DNA of 64,000 nucleotides, taken from Membranipora membranacea (taxonomy: Eukaryota > Bryozoa > Gymnolaemata > Cheilostomatida > Membraniporidae). Positions 62,101 to 64,000 of the stretch are shown here, one piece after another. A model generated the notes under the pieces. That model was not told the origin of the DNA, made no database searches, and saw nothing but the letters and a program-made list of their open reading frames with translations. Made by a program: the position numbers and the translations under genes. Position 1 is the first letter of the stretch. The number at the start of each line of letters is the position of its first letter. The DNA lies in assembly GCA_914767715.1 (NCBI GenBank), contig OU612070.1:10619501-10683500 (forward strand). The letters are read 5' to 3'.

Positions 62101-63927
62101 AGGTGATAGGTCAGATTAGTGAAGATGAATCAATGTTTGTGTTACGCCTACCTTTTTCTTCTGAGCGTTGAAATTCTCAATGATGACACCAATGAACAGG
62201 TTTAGAGTGAAGAAAGACCCAAATACAATGAATAGCACAAAGTAGCCATAATACCCCACTGATTTCTCAAATATTGGATTTTCTCCTACTGCTGTCGAGT
62301 CTGTTGCATCTGCCATGATCTCAATCCAACCTTTGTAGGTCGCCTATGAAAACATCAAACAAATCAAGGTCACATATCACAATCAACAATATGGCGATGA
62401 GGTATTGCAATAATTAGTTTTGAGAGACCCTCAGTGATTCAGGAGTGTGGCAGCAAGCAAAGACTTGCTGATGGACCCAAAAGAGTCATGCACAAATCAC
62501 CATTGACTGAGTTTGTGGTCTGTGAATTAGTGCACAGCGAATAAGTGCACAGTGAATAAGTGCACAGTGAAAAATTGATCAGTTAATAAGTGATCAGTGA
62601 ATAAGGGCACAGTGAATAAGTGATCAGTTAATAAGTGCACAGTGAATTAGTGCACAGTGAATAAGTGCACAGTGAATACTTGATCAGCGGAGACTTGATC
62701 AGTGACTAAGTGCTCCCAATCTAGATAGTCAGTGACTCAATATCCATCGACTAAACCAGTGACAAAGTAGTGGGTTAGTGATCAGTGACAAATTGAGCAA
62801 CCAACATTCAAGTACATAAACTGTCAATTGGATGTTAGAACTTACAACTTGAAACAATGATAAGTAAGCTGCTGGAACATTGTCAAAGTTGATTTTTGAA
62901 TTCAACCAATGATATCCTGCATCAGTACATGTTTTATTGTCGTATATTCCCATTATATCTCGTACGTAGTCAAAGCTCTTATTCTTGTCGGCTATATTAT
63001 ATATGGGGTGTTCTCTGCAATTAAATAGAGTAAAAGTTACAATATCGGAATAACAAGAGATTTGCAAAATCTTTCAGCATATTTATTGATTGAGTTTGCT
63101 CCTTTTTGCTTGTATTTTCAGGAAGGTGCCCTTCTCCCCTTTAACGTCATGCCTCTTTTAATTTTGGGTTAAGAGTTTTTTGATCATGTGGATTGAGAAA
63201 CCCCAAAAAAAAAGATTTTGGCAAGGCATGACCTTAACTGACCTAGACATAGGAAAAAACTTAATATACAGTAGAATCAATCAAATTTAACTACGTAATT
63301 ATCAAATCTTAAATGTCTCTCCAACATCTTACCTGTAATACACATGTAGGAAGTTTCCTTCATCGTCGACGCATTTGTAGAATTTCCCTTTGAAGAAGTT
63401 TACACCCATGATAGCAAATATGAGCCAGAATATAAGAATGACAAGCATGACGTTACTGATGGAGGGCACAGCTTGTATCAAGGCGTTCACAACCACCTGT
63501 TCAAAAATAACATTGAATGATTAGCGCACTGAATACCGTATAGTATTTCAAATGTTCATGAATGAGCACCAAAGATCGCTTTTTGAAAAAGAATTCTGTG
63601 AAGACTACCCAAAGACCAATGCATGTTATAGTCCAGCAGTTACTTATGATAAAGTTATACCAGATAAGTAGATTTGCCAAGTAGAGCATTGAATGTTTTT
63701 ATCATGCAAATCTGACACAACTTAATCGTAACTAACTGCCTGACTGACTATACCATACATTGGTCTTTGGGTTGTCTTTAAGTAGATTGCGCAGTTATTC
63801 TTACCCTCATTCCTTCCCATCTAGACACGGCTCTCAGTGGACGTAATGCTCGCAGTGTTCTCATGGCTTTGAATGCACTCATTCCTTCCAAGCCCATACT
63901 CTCCATTACCAATCCTGTTATTGATAT
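49960..63927 (-). CDS. Nav1: Voltage-gated sodium channel alpha subunit (Nav1 type), C-terminal 712 residues
   Basis: Minus-strand exons in order: 63927-63805, 63496-63333, 63014-62846, 62343-62152, 58859-58752, 57749-57618, 57205-57067, 56540-56281, one of 55525-55420 or 55343-55238, 54586-54443, 53860-53615, 53260-53237, 51590-51454, 50154-49960. All have GT-AG borders and phases join cleanly to a TGA at 49960-49962. Content: domain III S4 ([15 protein letters not shown]), S5, pore loop with the filter Lys (FQV|ATYKGW) and S6; inactivation gate GGSLEMFMT; domain IV S1-S3, S4 ([16 protein letters not shown]), S5, pore loop with the filter Ala (TTSAGW), S6; EF-hand-like and IQ-like C-terminus ([14 protein letters not shown]) and a Lys/Ser-rich tail. 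Lys in domain III marks the DEKA, Na+-selective Nav1 class rather than DEEA Nav2. Domains I-II and the start lie beyond the right edge. Confidence 0.95.
50230..50271. mobile_element. Palindromic MITE, family 'TAGCCAATGTGTTGGCT', copy 2 (short)
   Basis: TAGCCAATGTGTTGGCTCTG followed at once by its inverted arm; the central part seen in other copies is missing. Lies in the last Nav1 intron. Confidence 0.6.
50938..51007. repeat. AT-rich hairpin in the last Nav1 intron
   Basis: CAATATATATTTAGTTTATG...CATAAACTAAATATATTG: arms of about 33-36 bp around a very short loop (TGCAGCA). Resembles a MITE hairpin more than a microRNA precursor because the stem is almost perfect and the loop tiny. Confidence 0.75.
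52937..53009. mobile_element. Palindromic MITE, family 'TAGCCAATGTGTTGGCT', copy 3
   Basis: TAGCCAATGTGTTGGCTCTG start, imperfect inverted end (..GGAGCAAACCCATTGGTTA); located in a Nav1 intron. Confidence 0.65.
53237..53260 (-). CDS. Nav1: Nav1 24-nt exon in the C-terminal region
   Basis: Bounded by TTTCCAG and GTAAAT on the minus strand, phase 1 at both ends. It encodes about EPSGGGPT between the EF-hand-like segment and the IQ-like segment. Skipping it would keep the frame, so it may be a cassette exon; this is inferred from phase only. Confidence 0.65.
53461..53605. repeat. AT dinucleotide-rich repeat next to a Nav1 exon
   Basis: About 145 bp of ATATGATATAT-type repeats lying in the intron immediately after the donor at 53614 (minus strand). 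Confidence 0.75.
55238..55343 (-). CDS. Nav1: Nav1 domain IV pore-loop exon, version b
   Basis: 106 nt between TAATTACAG and GTAAGT on the minus strand, entering in phase 0 and leaving in phase 1. It encodes the P-loop with [13 protein letters not shown]. It differs from version a at seven of 35 residues (T/S, M/F, A/S, M/I, V/T, N/S, A/G). The Asn follows AGW where most Nav channels have Asp. Confidence 0.92.
55420..55525 (-). CDS. Nav1: Nav1 domain IV pore-loop exon, version a
   Basis: 106 nt between TTTTTTTACAG and GTAAGT, same phases as version b, lying upstream of it in transcript order with a 76-nt intron between. It encodes [13 protein letters not shown]. Both versions keep the selectivity-filter Ala, the FQC before it and the following NTED, so both look functional. 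Confidence 0.92.
56755..56912. repeat. 79-bp tandem duplication in a Nav1 intron
   Basis: Two nearly identical copies of a unit containing CAATAAAGGGTCATCTCACC and AAATTACTGCAACTTTTTTA. Confidence 0.85.
57398..57628 (-). repeat. 33-bp minisatellite built from a 5' splice site
   Basis: Six tandem 33-bp units (57398-57595) plus a diverged seventh unit (57596-57628) that contains the real donor of the Nav1 domain IV S1 exon (GAG|GTGAGT at 57617). On the minus strand most units carry a consensus-like donor, GGAG|GTAAGT. The array has evidently grown by duplicating the exon-intron boundary into the intron. Confidence 0.85.
58752..58859 (-). CDS. Nav1: Nav1 inactivation-gate exon (III-IV linker)
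   Basis: 36 codons starting [24 protein letters not shown] is the invertebrate form of the fast-inactivation IFMT particle. Acceptor TTTTCAG, donor GTAATC, phase 0 at both ends. Confidence 0.93.
60094..60102 (-). other. Nav1: Candidate 9-nt microexon (DSD) in the III-IV linker
   Basis: In the 3.3-kb intron between the III S6 exon and the gate exon, the minus strand reads TTCATTTCAG|GACTCAGAT|GTGAGTG. Its use would insert Asp-Ser-Asp in frame between QKKK and [10 protein letters not shown]. Both splice sites look good, but so short an exon can occur by chance. Confidence 0.3.
60841..60913. mobile_element. Palindromic MITE, family 'TAGCCAATGTGTTGGCT', copy 4
   Basis: TAGCCAATGTGTTGGCTCTG...AGGGCCAATACATTGGCTA, a clean hairpin with 25-30 bp arms, in a Nav1 intron. 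Confidence 0.75.
62152..62343 (-). CDS. Nav1: Nav1 domain III filter and S6 exon
   Basis: 64 codons beginning [10 protein letters not shown] and ending NAQKKK. The Lys in ATYKGW is the K of the DEKA filter. The outer-ring residues that follow are Ile-Glu, where vertebrate channels usually have Met-Asp. The S6 segment [18 protein letters not shown] is typical. Confidence 0.93.
62530..62715. repeat. 15-bp minisatellite in a Nav1 intron
   Basis: About twelve units of TGCACAGTGAATAAG, alternating with TGATCAGTGAATAAG, between the domain III pore-loop exon and the S6 exon. Confidence 0.85.
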
Positions 63928-64000
63928 CTGTTAACAAAGAAAAGAAAACGTGAAGGTGATTCAGGTGATACAGATAAATTAAAAGCACTTTAATCAAGCA

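Noticed and set aside
62530-62715. Regular 15-bp repeat that might be a regulatory array
   Set aside because: Units alternate and decay like an ordinary minisatellite; no function is supported.

Overview
The window looks like nuclear DNA from an invertebrate bilaterian animal. It is AT-rich, its genes are split into short exons bounded by GT-AG introns, and it holds many transposon remnants, hairpin elements and minisatellites. Three coding gene families are recognisable: a tandem array of SLC16-type (monocarboxylate transporter-like) genes, a galactose-3-O-sulfotransferase (galactosylceramide sulfotransferase-like) gene, and the 3' part of a voltage-gated sodium channel of the Nav1 type. The lysine in the domain III filter (ATYKGW) and the MFMT inactivation motif identify the channel as a bilaterian Nav1. 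I cannot name the phylum from the sequence.

Layout. 1-3.7 kb: two or three weak exons of an unrecognised + strand gene ending near a poly(A) signal. 3.7-8 kb: non-genic, with a 15-bp minisatellite and a tRNA-like/SINE fragment. 8.0-10.9 kb: a decayed SLC16-like pseudogene. 11.3-14.1 kb: a broken, 5'-truncated LINE on the minus strand, flanked by unusually long direct repeats. 15.9-23.2 kb: an intact nine-exon SLC16-like gene (548 aa). 24.3-25.3 kb: a second, badly decayed LINE on the plus strand. 26.6-33.4 kb: a second intact nine-exon SLC16-like gene (556 aa) with the same exon phases. 33.4-42.2 kb: a gene desert with hairpin elements, a probable hAT-like element carrying a 393-bp internal duplication, and other inverted-repeat elements. 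42.25-45.2 kb: a two-exon sulfotransferase (420 aa). 46.8-48.4 kb: a hAT-like element inserted into one arm of a long inverted-repeat element. 49.96-63.93 kb: fourteen exons of the sodium channel on the minus strand, from domain III S4 to the stop codon; the 5' part lies beyond the right edge.

The most interesting signal is in the sodium channel. The exon encoding the domain IV pore loop is duplicated in tandem. Both copies are intact, exactly 106 nt long, in the same phase, 76 nt apart and with good splice sites. Including both would break the frame, so they should be mutually exclusive. They differ at seven residues, including the outer-ring position right after the AGW of the filter (Ser in one, Asn in the other, Asp in the usual channel). 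Nearby, the 5' splice site after the domain IV S1 exon has spawned a 33-bp minisatellite of decoy donors, the first of which would add 11 in-frame residues. A candidate 9-nt microexon lies just before the inactivation gate.
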